NCBI GenBank assembly: GCA_023055355.1
Contig: JALJCS010000001.1
Coordinates: 107,028,881-107,092,880, forward strand
Direction of reading: 5' to 3'
DNA length: 64,000 nucleotides
DNA from: Agelaius tricolor
Taxonomy: Eukaryota > Chordata > Aves > Passeriformes > Icteridae
In this document: one piece after another, positions 23,223 to 36,200 of the stretch
Layout of the letters: the number at the start of each line of letters is the position of its first letter
How positions within the stretch are numbered: position 1 is the first letter of the stretch
Notes under the pieces: model-generated
Databases searched by the model: none
The model's input: the letters and a program-made list of their open reading frames with translations, nothing else
Told to the model about the DNA's origin: nothing
Program-made: the position numbers and the translations under genes

Positions 23223-23785
23223 CACAGAATCACAAACTGGGTAAGGTTAGAAGGGACCATAGTGGGTCACCTGGTCCAACCTCCCTGCCTAAAACAGGGT
23301 CGTCCTAGAGCACATTTTATGGAATTGTGTCCAAACAGTTCTTGAACATTTCCAGAACCCTACACCCTCTCTGGACAGCCTGTTCCAGTGCTCACTCATT
23401 CACACAGTAAAGAAATTTTTCCTCATATTCAGATGGAACTTTCTGTGTATCTGTTTCTGCTCATTGCCTCTTGTGCTGCTGCTGGGCAGCACTGAGCAAA
23501 GCCTGGCTCCATCCTCCTGACATGCCCCTTCAGATACTTACTCACATGGATGTTGTCCCACCTTATTCATCTCTTCACAAGGCCAAACAGGCTGAGCTCC
23601 CCCAGCCCCTCCTCATGAGAGAGATACTCCAGGCCCTTGCTTATGTTCATAGCCCTCCTCTGGATTTGTTCCAGCAGCATCCTGTCTCCCTAGTACTGAG
23701 GAGCCCAGAACTGGTCACAACACTCAGGTCAGGATCACCTCCTTCAACCTGCTGGCAATGCTTTGGCTAATGCATCCTAAAATAC
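23223..23785 (-). repeat. CR1 LINE 3' fragment
   Basis: It begins on the + strand with 'tcacagaatcacaaactggg', the reverse complement of the CR1 3' tail. It continues with 'ggtccaacctccctgcc', 'cagcctgttccagtgctc', 'agaaatttttcctcatatt', 'ctgagctcccccagcccctc' and 'cagaactggtcacaacactc' in CR1 order. It is a 5'-truncated copy, as usual for CR1, moderately diverged, antisense to GRIK2. The 99-codon forward frame over it is an artefact of the repeat. The left boundary at the tail is firm, the right one approximate. Confidence 0.92.
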
Positions 23786-23856
23786 CATTTACTTTCTTTT
23801 GAAGTCAGATGGAATTTAATCACCACTAATTGCTGTAAATTGCTTTTCTCAATAGC

Positions 23857-23905
23857 TTTTTTTTTTTTTTTTTTTTGTTATGTTTTGTTTTGTTTTATTT
23901 TAAGC
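23857..23905. repeat. Poly-T run followed by a T/G-rich tract
   Basis: Twenty consecutive T (23857-23876) are followed by 'gttatgttttgttttg' and more T. On the opposite strand this is a poly-A tail-like sequence. It could be the remnant of a retroposed sequence on the minus strand or plain slippage. The adjacent bases to about 24010 were not recognised. Confidence 0.7.
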
Positions 23906-25337
23906 CAGTCCAACTCCAAGTTGTCCAACCTCTTCTCCTACTTTCAGCCTCAAGCACTGCTGGCTGCACATGACTTAGTCCTGTGGCAAGAGTCAACCTG
24001 GCTACATCATCCAGCTGCAAATGAACATTTTTGTTGCATTTTTATTTTTGGTTGTGAAGAAAACTGCTCTAGCTGCTAGAAAGCTAGAACTGATTGGAGT
24101 GGAGCAGGGCAGGGCAGTCTCATATCATCCTCCTAAATGTGAAAGACACTGGGAATCCAAACCCTTTGGGAAGAGAGTTATGTCACCTAGACATTTGAAA
24201 GTGTGACAATGAGAAAAATCAACAACACTGAAATTGCTGATACTTACAATAAACATTTTATTTATGTACCAATGTAAATTTTGTCTTAACTGGTAAGCCA
24301 TTTTTCTTCCTTTCCCTTACCTGATGCTCTCTACCTTCTGGCCTCTTCAGGGCCTGTAATGACACTGATGACAGGATAAGTTGTAAGAGAATTACTGATC
24401 TCTGGGTTCTCATCATAAGTTTAGTTGCAAGGCTTTTTCCTCAGAAATGCATAACCTAATTGCTCTCTCTCCTTATCACCTTTATCTCCTCATGCTGTTT
24501 TCCTCAGGGGGCAGGGTGAGAACACTTCTCTTTTTCTCTTCTCTTTTCAGCTTTTTTCCCCTTTATGTTTGTCTTCAGATCTTGAGCAAGGTGAGAAAGG
24601 GACCTGAACCAGATCATAAAGAAACCTTTAACTGCAAACAGCATTCTGTATGAAAGACATAATTCAGAGACAGGGTTTGTTTAGGAAATTCAGAGTACAT
24701 CTGAACATTTTTAACTATCAGAGTTTAAAAAAAAATGCCTTGTTCTTCAAAGCAAATAGATCTGTCACCAAGTAGCCATGTAAAGTTTTCCAGATTTGAT
24801 CTATGACTCATCCTGGGAATGATATTCAGAAGCAATTCTCTGGAGTGAATGGGCCCTTGGTTCAGATATTTTTTTTGTGAGATCCTGCCATATGAGTAAC
24901 CTTCAGTGTTGAATTCCTGCCTGCTAAAATATCCTGAAATTCTCCATTCATTAGCAGTGGTGAACTCTTAGTTCTGCCTGTCAATTTATATACCACAGTA
25001 CTGAGGTGTTGCCCAACTACATTAACATTGCTTTGTGTACAGAAATATTTTCAGTGCCAGAATTGCCCCAGACATCACCTAGAGTCTTATTATGCTGATG
25101 AATTTCTTCTCCAGATTTATTAATTTCTCCAAACAGAGTGCCTGTTGAGATTGATTAAACAATCCTTTTTGCAGTAGATCTATGGTAATAATTATGTAAT
25201 TATGCAAGCTTTTTGCCTTTTAGGCATTTTTCTTTATCCATGCATTAATTGAACTTGTATTTAATGTATCAAAGATCCTTAATCTGCACAATATACTTAA
25301 CTAGTTTATAAAAAACTATACTAAAGTATGCTTTAGA

Positions 25338-26440
25338 GTCACAGAATCACAGAGTTGTTTAGGTTGGAAAAGAGCTCTGAGTCCAACCATTAACCTCATA
25401 CTACCAAGTCCACCACTAAGCCATGTCCTAAAGAACCTCATCTGCATGTCTTTTAAACACCTCCAGGGATTATGACATAATCACTGCCTTGAGCAGCCTG
25501 TTCCAATTCTTGACAGTCCTTTCCAGGAAGAAATTTTTACTAATATCCAGTCTTAATTTACCCTGACAAAATCTGAGGTAATTTCCTCTCATCCTGTTGC
25601 ATGTTCTTTGGAGAAGAGAATACCTACCTTGCTACAACCTCTTTTCAGGTAGTTGTAGTGAATTGACACAAAGATGTCCCCTGTGGCTCCTATTCTTCAG
25701 CCTAAATACCCCTTCTCCCTCAGTTGATCCTCATAAGAGCCGTGCTCTGGACCCTCCACCAACTCTGTTGTCCTTCTCTAGTTATTCCAGTACCTCAGTT
25801 TCTTTATGGTAGTAAAGGGCTCAGAACTGAACACAGGTTTTGAGGTGTGGGCTCATCAGTGCCAATTACAGGAGGACAATCACTGCTCTGGTCCTGCTGA
25901 CCACACTGTTGCTGATGCAGGCCAGGATGGCATTGGTCTTGGACACTGCTGGCTCATATACAGCCAGTTTCCAACCAACGTCCCCTGGTCCTTTTCCACC
26001 GGGAAACTTTCTGGAATAGTAGCTGCTCTGCCCACAGCCTGTAGCTCTGCATGGGGTTGGGACCCAAGTGCAAGATCCAGCAATTGGCCTTGTTGAACCT
26101 CGTACACTTGGCTTCAGCCCATCAATCCATCCTGTTCTGATCCCTCTCCAGAGCCTTTCTATCCTCCAGCAGACCAACACTCCCAAGAAACTTGATGTCA
26201 TCTGCAAACTGACTGAGATTTGCATTTGATCTCCTAATCCAGATAATTGATAAAAATGTTTAACAGGACTGGGGCCAATACTGAGCCCTGGAGAACACCA
26301 GTAGTGATCAGCTGCCAAAGGATAATATATTACTCTATTCATCAGTCTTTGGGCTCGGCCAAAAGACATTTTTTTACCCAGCAAAGAGTATACCCATCCA
26401 AGCCATGAGTAGTCAGTGATCACAAAGAGATATTGAAAAG
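25338..26440 (-). repeat. CR1 LINE fragment including 3' reverse-transcriptase remnants
   Basis: The tail appears as 'agtcacagaatcacagag' on the + strand, followed by 'caccactaagccatgtcc', 'gagcagcctgttccaattct', 'ctacaacctcttttcaggta', 'tgctgatgcaggccaggatg', 'ttgttgaacctcgtacac', 'aacttgatgtcatctgcaaa', 'actgagccctggagaacacc' and 'gggctcggcc'. The last blocks correspond to the 3' end of the CR1 ORF2 reverse transcriptase read from the antisense side. At about 1.1 kb it is one of the two longest CR1 copies here. An open minus-strand frame of 227 codons (25866-26549) crosses it and flanking DNA, but it is not an intact ORF2. The element is 5'-truncated and inactive, and antisense to GRIK2. 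Confidence 0.93.
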
Positions 26441-29400
26441 CAATTTGCAAGCAAAATCCGGATAAGTTATCATGTGAGCTATTGTGGTTTGAAGGAAACA
26501 TGAGAGCTTTTACTATACATACTCTTAGCAAACTATTATTTACTGGCAAAAGATATAACTTACCTTAAAATATTTGTTTGCATATATTTGCATTTGAAAA
26601 CTGGAATCTGTTACCTCTCAACAAACTATTAAAAACAGCAAATACCATGGAGGCCTTTGAAGACTTGAATTTCTGGGTGTTTCTTTGAAGAACTCTTACT
26701 TTGCTTTGCTGCAGGCCAATGGCAAGACAGAAACAGTTCTGTTACTCTTTCTTTAGCTCTCACTGTCTTTCTATGTCTTTCTTTTTTTTTTAATACTAGT
26801 GATACCTTCCTTAAGTTATGAGGACTCTTCCAGAACTCTTTAGAAGCTTCTATTTGACATTTCTGATAGAAGTTTCATGAACTCTTACATATATTTCCAC
26901 CTTCTTAAAAAGGAATATGCTCCCTAAAGGAACTTTCTGTGAGGAAGGAATACTAGTACCAAAAATTTTCTGTGATTTGATAGGAATGGTCTCTACCTCT
27001 TTCTTCACCCTATTACCTTGTCTGGCAAAGAAGCTTTGAGGACAGTTTCTTTGATTCTAAGACTTTTATCTAAGCCTATCCAGGTAGTTATCATTCAAGT
27101 GTATTTTTATTCAGGCTGAATTACTAAGAAACTTACTTGAACTGAATAAAAAACCAGCTTGGTTTCTTTATTTATTTTATGGTTACACCTTGTATTCCTG
27201 ATGCGGTTTTTGTTCCTTGAAGAGCAGAGATGCTTATCATAGTTCATTATAGATGTGCAATCCAACAATGCCATTCTAGTCAGGGCTACCCCTGCAATCA
27301 GAAGTTAATGGAGGAAGCACTGATCTTTCAGTTTCCTCTTCCAGTCACAGTCTGTTCATAATGAAGAAGATTCAGCAGTTTTAGTCACTGTCTTTTCAAA
27401 TCAGATCATCAGAGATGAAAGGAGGTTTGAAGGGGAGCTATAGGGCTCGTTTCACAGAAGTACTGAGGCCAATTATTTTTTTACATTCTTATTCACTCAT
27501 AAAGGGTTTCTAGATTTCTTTCCAAGCTAGAGCTTGATTTCTATATACTTCAAATAACTGCCTTAACACTTACAAAAAATCACTGATACTTATGGTCTTA
27601 ATCTTTAGGTTTTCAATTTTCATTTCTGAAATGTGGAATTACTTTCGTAAATTGAATCTCTAACTTTTAATGGAATAAATATAATAGCAAAACCACCAGC
27701 ACTGACAAAGCCTGTAGTTGCAATAACTTATGATTTGCATTTTTTTAAATTTTTTAATTTGTTGACATTAGTGATGGAATCAGGTAATTAAAAACCTCCT
27801 GTTATTATGTATTTGTCACTCATTTTTTTAAATATTTTATTTTCTTGCACTGTATTGCATTACACAAACCCTATATTAATGTTATCAACTGCTCCTGGTA
27901 GTTAGTTTTGCCTCATGGGCAAAATGTTTAGCAAAGGCAATTTATTATTCTTTGTAGATATAGGAACTGTAAAATAAAGTTTGGCATCCAGAAAATAATA
28001 ATGAGTAAAAGCCAGGAATAGGCTGTATTCCTGAAGTTTCTCCAAGTGCTTAGGGTAGGACTGTACTAAAAGTAGATTAGTGAATTGGTATATTGGTATA
28101 GAAAGGATATGAACTGTTGATTGAGAGAATTTAATAGGAAGGCATAACAATATCCTGTGGTTTGGTGTCAAAGCCATGAAAACACACACCCACCCACACA
28201 ATGATTTGTTTGAGTAGGAAAGATGTAGGTTTTAAAACATGTGAGGCAGGTTTCTCCTCACTACAAAATGTAGATATCTGCTTTCCTCTTCAGGAGTCAT
28301 CTAGGTGCCCCTGACTGACACTGGAAAGAAACTGAAAGGCACCAGAAAGTAATTCCTCTGTACTAAGCAAATGTCCTGGAAAGACAGGGCTCTCCAGAGT
28401 TACAGAAATTAACCTGAATTGTGAGAAGAGAAACTTAGGTTAGTACTTGGGTGTAGATACTTAATGTGTAGGTGGCTAAAAGTATTTAAGAAGAATCTCA
28501 TAAAATTTATGGTCACTTTTTAAGCATGAAACATTTTTCATATATGTATAAACTACAGTTTGACCATAGGGAGAGGTGACGATTAAAAAAATGTTTGTAC
28601 TCAAATTAATTAATTTTACAAGTAATAATATACGTAATTCCTGTTCTATAGTAAAACTGACTGACTTAACTATCACAGTGGGAATATTTCTTTTAGATTA
28701 ATGGTTTAAAAACTGCAAATAAATTCTTTTCAAACAGGATGGCGCTGAAATGAACACACACTCACAAAAAGGAAATATCTCTCTTAAATCATAGAAAAAA
28801 TTCATAGTTTGACTTACAGCCTGAGTTGAAATACTGGCAAAATTATGGTATGTGTATGTAAATGTTTCATTTAGAGAGATTGTGCTGGTCACAATGAGTA
28901 AACCACTCATTGTGGTTTTACCACTAAACACAAAGGCCTGTATTTCAAAAAAAAAGTAAAAATAAAGAATAAACACTATGCAACATTTTGATTTGTTTAT
29001 ATGGCTCCATGTGTTTGATTACATTAGAGGTTCAGTACATTTATCTTCCAGCAGCAGGGCAGGTGTTGCTGTGTCATCTGCTGTATAAGTTGTCATTTTT
29101 GTTACATTTATAAATTCAATTTTTTTTAAAAATTAAATTAGAGTGACAGGTGCAGGCTTTTGATATGTACACCAGTAATGTATTTGCATTGTTTGCATAT
29201 TTTGTAGGAAGTATGTGGTAGTCTTGACATATTCTATGTCAAAATTTTCATGGAAATCTGAAATTAAAGGTTACAGTTCATCTTGCATATGGGAGATTAG
29301 TAGGATGACACAGCAAAATTAACAACCTTGTTTACAGGAAAAATAAAATTAGCTGACATCCAGAACAATCTACACCCTCTAACAGATTCTGAATCATTAA

Positions 29401-29469
29401 TTATGTTTTGCAAATTTTATTTTTCTATAATTTTGGATTTCTTAGTTACAAATTACAACAGGAAAATTA

Positions 29470-29690
29470 TTAGAGCTAGAATAGAATATTTCAGATGGAA
29501 GACATCTAGAGTAAACACCCAATCCAACTGCCTGAGCAATCCAGAGCTGATCAAAAGTTAAAGCAAATTATTAAGGGCATTAACCAAAGGCTTTTTAAGC
29601 ACTGTCAGGCTTTGGTCATTGACCACCTCTCTAGCATGCTTGTTCCAGTGCCCAAAAGCTGTTTTAAAAATTATTGCTTAAAAAAATCAT
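29470..29690 (-). repeat. Diverged CR1 LINE 3' fragment
   Basis: It has the CR1-like string 'atttcagatggaagacat', then 'aatccaactgcctgagcaat', 'cattaaccaaaggctttt', 'gaccacctctctagcatgct' and 'tgttccagtgcccaaaagct' in the antisense order. It is shorter and more mutated than the copies at 23-26 kb. Ends are approximate. Confidence 0.6.
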
Positions 29691-32600
29691 GATTTCTCAC
29701 CCCTGATTTTGAAGCAAAAACTTTGAAGTGGATTGTTTAAAGTAAAATGTATACTGGAATCTTTACATGGAGTTTCAAGTATATTTTTTTAATGTGTTCT
29801 ATATCTTTGTCTTGTACACATTCAGACTATACTTTTAATAGTAAGCAAAATAGGACAGGATAAAACAGGATTTTTAAAACCAAGGTCACGGGGCTAAACT
29901 TTCTTTTCCATTAATATTAGGCAGCCATGTAGAAGCACCACATTAGGAACAGTCTTTGGTTGTATTTGACATCTCCTGAACTGTTATCTTTCTTTTTGTT
30001 TCTGTCCTGCTCACAAAAGAAAATCTGTTAGTTGTGCTGGTTCAACTTAGTGCAAATTAATTGTTGTGAGAATAATTTAAGTTACAAATACAACCTGAAA
30101 ATCCTAAAATGGAAGTAAATCTTTAATTCTTCTATGATTACTTTTTATACATAAGTTCCCATTGATACCAGTAAGTATTAGGTATTTCAATACCTTTGTG
30201 AATCTAGGTCTAAAGGCATACCTAAAATATAAATTAAAACAAAGGACCTAGTTCCAAGTAAAACTAAACACAGAATTAATTGTGGCCTCTAAAGCTTAAT
30301 GAACCTGAAGTTCCATGAAACAAATCAATAAACAAACAAAAAATGGTGAAGTCCAGGGGCTAGAGGAAAACCAAAGTAAATGCAACTAGAACACAAATAA
30401 TTTCACAGTTTCAATCTGTTTGAAACAAAGGTGTTATGTTTGGTCTTGAATTTAAAAACTACTTTTCTTTTGTCATGCTGATGTTTTCCACGTCATAATG
30501 GAACTACTATGTAGTTGGTATTGCTTACCATTTTAATTTTAAATTAAATATTTCATTATGTAATATGTGTCAAAAATAAATAATTTCATTTAATTTGAAA
30601 AGAGGATCTGATTTGTTCATATTCAAGGACAGCAAAACAAACACATTCTTAGTTCTGATGCTGTCTAATACACATTACTGATTTGTAAACATATATTTGG
30701 AATGTATTTTAAGTGATGACTAATTCCAAGCTTATTTCCATAGTGAACACACTGTATTTTCAGATGGATTTTTTAAGTGGGACCCAGAATGGCTCCTCAT
30801 TTGCTTAAAAAATTCAAACCCAGATCTACTTTGCATAATTTTACATAGACAACAGTTCAGTCTAAAGGAACAAATGCTCTTCTTCTCCACATACACACAC
30901 ATAAATGATGACTACATGTTCGTGTGCATAATTTGCAAACAGCCTTTCCCCTGAAGGTATAGGAAACACACTGTTATTTTACTGCACTTCTTTTGTTGAA
31001 GAGGAAGTGGTGTCATTGAATGGAATTTCCTCATCAGACACTCTACAAAAGTGCCAAGTTGTAGCAATCAATAGGGAAATAGCAGATGTGAAGGTTAGTT
31101 GGCATCAAAGAATATGAGTGGGAAAGCTTTCCTATGGGAAAGAAAGTGCTTCATTCCTCTTTATCTCTACCCAGAATATTGGTTCTATCAAGCTTCCAGA
31201 AAATTAGAGTATGATGGCTTTCACTACTCCAGCTCTGAAAGAGTCACTTTAAAAACAATTAAAAAGTTAGATAGCTATCCATCAGGGAAGTTGTACCAAG
31301 TGAAGAGGATTTTGTTAGTTTTTAGACTTAAATGGTGCAATTTGTTCTCTTTCTGAAGAGAGCTGTTCCAGTGCAATGACTCTGGGTCAAGGACTGTCTC
31401 CCTAGGTAATCATTGTAGATAAGTATAAATGTTGCTTTCAGAGCTGTTCATGGGGAACAAACAACATGTTGTCATTTCTCTAGAGTATAAATATTTAAAA
31501 ACTTTCGTTCGGAAACTTTCTTTTTTTGGGATTGCCTTGGATATTCATATTTGTTTCTTTTTTCTGGACAGTATAAACAATGTTGGTCCACACAGGAACT
31601 ACTGAAAAAAAGCTGAGTTTCAATACATCAATCAAGTTCATTCTCTTTAAAAAGATTTTCCTGCCAGGAATGGTAAAACTGGAAAGTCAGTGAATCATAG
31701 TATTTGTCAGTGTAAGAGCTTGAAGTTTCTGATAGCAGTTGAGTGCTTTTCTGAGGAATTGTGAAAAGGAGCAGGTTTTAGGGTGGATAGAGTACTTGCA
31801 GGGAAATACTCATTGATGGATGGTTTTGTTCATTCACTTTGCAAACTTGTAAGACTGCTTTTGAGAAGGTGAATTAGAGATTTTGTGGGATTGAGACTGA
31901 TTATGCAGAGTTTTGTTTTTCTTTAAAATAGGAGCTCAATTTTTAATCATGTATCTTTCTCTAAGAATATCTCTAGTTAGAAGGATGGATACATATTTCT
32001 TATAAAAATTGAAACAAAGTTCTCTCCTCATTGATCTTTAAATCAAAATACTGCTTGATGGAAATTACGCCTCTAATCTGGTTGATTAATATTTAGAGAA
32101 AATATATTTATTGGCAGTATAAAGAAGGAGTCAGCAATAATTATCTAAAAGCACCTTTCTCACTGAAATCCAGCATGGATTGAAAATTAATTGTCCCTTG
32201 TCCTTGGGCTCATAGACAAATAAATGCAGTATGGCACACACCGAATATAGGTACCGTTATCCAAAGCTCTTTCCTATAAATTTTTTCTTAAATTATTACA
32301 CACAGAAAGCCACTTTGCCAGAATGTGTTCTACTAAATTGGTCAACAGAAAGTACATGAAAATTTGCTGCAGGATGTTCACAGCTTACTGATGCAGAAAT
32401 GTACAGAATAAACAGAGCACTGCTGTTACCAGTGACATCAAAAGCGTGACATTAACAAGTTTGGGGCACTATTAAATTCACTGTGTTTTAATGAAGCAAG
32501 GAACTAACTGTGCCTGGGATTTGAAAGATCCTCAAGAATATATAGATTTTTAAAAATGCTTATTTATACTAAGGAGGCGTAGAATATTACTAGAATATCT

Positions 32601-33172
32601 GCTAATATCCTTCCCCTGTCTTTGCATCAACTACTTAATCATACCACTCCTTTCAGATTGATAACATTCATCTCTGGTTTCTGGTTGTCTTCATGGTCTT
32701 GGTTGCTCCAGGTCAGTTTGTTCTCTTGGGACAATCTGAAAAATTATTCCTTACATTGGAGCTAATGCTTTTGACTAATTGTTCTTTAAATTCTACCTAT
32801 ACAGAAAATTATTTTAGTTCTAGTGTACAATCAGAAAAAAAAAATCGTACAACTATGCACTTTCTCATGAAAATGCTATCTTTTTCTCTCTTGTTTTTAC
32901 AAGACAGTTATGCCATGCTAATTCCTATGTTAGCTTCAGAGACTTGAAACTCTATTACCATCTAATTTTTGTATGAATAATGGCTCATGTTGTGGGTTGG
33001 TTTTTTTGGTGGTTTTTATTTATCTGTTGGTTTGTTTTGGTTTTACTGTCTTACTTTTGTTTGTCTACAATAACCTAGGCACTATATTATTGTCGATTTA
33101 CATTAAAGCCCTGGTGAGAATTCAAATAGTTAAAATCTGAGTGAAATTAGCAATGTAGTGCCATTCATAAAA

Positions 33173-33200
33173 GGCACAAATCCATGAATGGATTTGCGCC
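33173..33200. repeat. Near-perfect inverted repeat, 13-base arms
   Basis: Arms 33173-33185 (ggcacaaatccat) and 33188-33200 (atggatttgcgcc) pair at 12 of 13 positions around the dinucleotide ga. It is not pure AT, so it is less expected by chance than most short palindromes in this window. No known element was recognised. Confidence 0.75.
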
Positions 33201-36200
33201 AGTGATTTAATTTTCATGTAGTGACAAGAATTTCCCTTTGCAGTAGAATCTCGTGCATTAGTGTGATGATCTGGCTACCACTCTTTGCAGTAAACAAGGT
33301 GATTCAGCTTTCACATGTCCAAACATCTTCCAGTCATGGAAAGCTTTTCCCCTGCATTGGCCATCTGGAATCTTAACAGCTTGCTTGCCTCCAGATCTCC
33401 TGGCACTTCCTCAGCCCTCAGCATTGTATTAATGTAGTGAAGTTTATACATTAAATACTTTTGTATACTCAAAGTACAGAGCTGTTTTATTACAGAGACA
33501 ATCGAACAGAAAAAAATCTGCTTCATTAAAAAAAAAAATTAAAACAAGATGCAAAAGAATCAGCAGCAACCCACCTAAAATCCCCAACAAACTCCCAAAC
33601 CAGTGAAAAACAAAACCCCAAAAAAATAATATTAAGTAAAATAAGATTAACCCTTAACTGTTGTGTGGCACCCTGAACTTGTAACAATTTATTCAGTAAC
33701 TTAATTAAACCAAACTGTGACCAGAAAATCTGATATTTGGATCTTATTTTTGAAGCTCATAATGCAAAATCTGTCTACAAAAGAGTTTTACAGAGATTTA
33801 TGCTCACCATAAATTTAACATAATCTGGGTGTGTAAATATTAATAATAGTGTGGGTTTAGAATTTTTCTCAGATTATTGTACACAAAGAAAATTATTACT
33901 ATGCTTAAATCTTTATAATTAAATACTTTATCTTTTTTTTTTTTTTAATATATGGATATAGCTGATTATAAAGGTTTGTAAAAAATAAGCCTATCACTTT
34001 TAAATCACAGCTGGTGATTTAAAGACAACAGGCCTTCAGTGTTGATTCCTCCCCAACAGCAGGACTCCTCTGTCATTGGACATTATTGTGAAGATGTAAC
34101 ATCTATTTTATATCTTTCTGTCTGCCTAGCATTGATATTTATCACAGACAGCAAAGAAATAAGTGCTTATTATGTGTCCTGAGATCAGAACACTGAAATC
34201 CCTTTTAAAGTTCTGAAAGGATGAACAAATCTCTGTGATTATTTGGTTGCAGGTCTGAGGTTTAGGAGTGGGGTTTTTATTCCTCAGGAATTTTTTTAAA
34301 ATTAGGTTTTCTGAAAATACATGCAATGTTTTTCCTCATTGTATCTCTAATCTCTGTGATGCCTTTGTAATGTCACTTCTGCACTATAATGACATTGTTA
34401 AATACAGCTAGATCTAGCCCTAAGTCTTCTGCCATTAGTCTTATGGTCCTTTTAAGTTATTTTATTATGGTTTAAAGCCATGGTTGGATTAATGGTTTAA
34501 ATCCATTATTTGGATTAATTTCATGACATGATTTTCCCAAGACATTGATGCTTTACTTGGCATGTACTCTGGCTGCCCAACTCTCTCATGGTCTAATCTG
34601 GTGCTTCCTTTCCTTCCAGACAACAGAATGTCAGGTTGTTCTCCTTTAGATCCTGATAAATAACATATGGCTAGTGGTATTCCACAACATGCCATTCTTT
34701 AGCTCTCAGGTGACTTAATTTCAATCCATCCATTGACAATATCTAAAATTCAAACAAAAAGAAAAGACTATTGTAAATTGAGGTGAAAAATAAAATAAAT
34801 TTATTCTTAGTCTCTCCCTTTTCAGTGGAGAGCATGCAGAAGGGTGTGAGAGGATCCCACAAAAAATCTTTTCAGGTCCAATGACATATTTTCCCACAGG
34901 ATTTTCCAGAAGGTCAGGTAAAAGTGGAAGGTGCAAGTCCTTCCTCACTTCTGTCTTCATTTTCTGAGCCCATCAAAAGTCTGGAGGTGTATGGACAGGA
35001 AAGTACTTGGGCACGTTTCCTAATGTTATCATCCTGTTCCAGTCATACCACCTGCTGAAAGTAACTTGTCCTTGCAATTAAAAGGTCTCTGAAAAAATTT
35101 ATACATGCAGAAAAGCAGTTTCTAACAGAAAAAAAAATCATTGTAAAAATCTCATCAGTTTAGTAGGTATTGCTATCAAATTTCTCCAGATTAATTTACC
35201 TGAATTCACTTATCTCTGGCTTAAACCAAGTAATTCATTTACCCAAGCTTCAGAGCATAACCTGACTGAGGTTTTGATTTCACTTCTGTAGGTAATATAA
35301 GATTGGCACAGCTAGAGAATTGTTCTGTGGAGATATCCCCTTTTTCCTCTTCTGTTAACTAAAAAGTGAACCACTATGGATAATTTAGCTTCTAACAGAA
35401 GAATAACTTTTGAAGGTCTAAAGAAAGCACTAAAATTTTCTCTCTAACTGTATTTTTATTTAATTTTCAGTGTTATTTTCATTCAGGAATTTTGTAGCCA
35501 CTTTTTTTTTTAAGTTTTGAAATTTTATCAACAATCTTTTGCCCTTTTGGGTTATATCCAAGTTGGATAGCTCACCCATTTACTTTAAGAAATTGGTTAT
35601 TCTGGTTATTTCTTTTCCTCCCTTCTAGTTGACTAAAACTTTAGTTTTGATGGGCAAAAACTCCTTCTACTGAATCATTAAAGAAATGCTATGCCATACT
35701 AATCTCTGTTTTTAAATATACTGTCCAAGTGCTAGTCATAACCATATGTTTTTCTTATAATAGAAAGTGAAGGAAGCAATTATGAATTTAATAAGTATCC
35801 TTATTTGAAAATAAACTGCAATGTTGATATAGTGATTAAAAAGTATTATTACATTAAATTTTTGTTGTACTCCTCCCAAGCTTACCTATCTAAATTACTC
35901 AAATAAAATTGTACATCCATCATTTCTTCTCCCAAGATGCCATCTGTTCCACAGATAACTTAGGTAACTAATTGCTGCTTTAGTCAAAGCACAACATTTA
36001 AATCCTCCATGGCCACCTGTCCCTGCAGTCAGCAATTTCATTAGTTTCCTAAGAAAGATTTTTTCTGATGTGATGCAGAATCAGTAAGTCTGGCTGCTCT
36101 GAGCAGCTAAGTGCTGGGGACTAAGTCTCACTGGGGATTTAACAATCCTCGAGGGACTGGTCTGGAAACAGGATGACTGGATCTTCCTTGATTCCAACAG

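Noticed and set aside
23471..23770. 99-codon forward open frame
   Set aside because: It lies wholly inside an antisense CR1 LINE fragment.
25806..26107. Overlapping open frames on both strands
   Set aside because: They derive from the CR1 element at 25338-26440 and match no known protein beyond LINE remnants.
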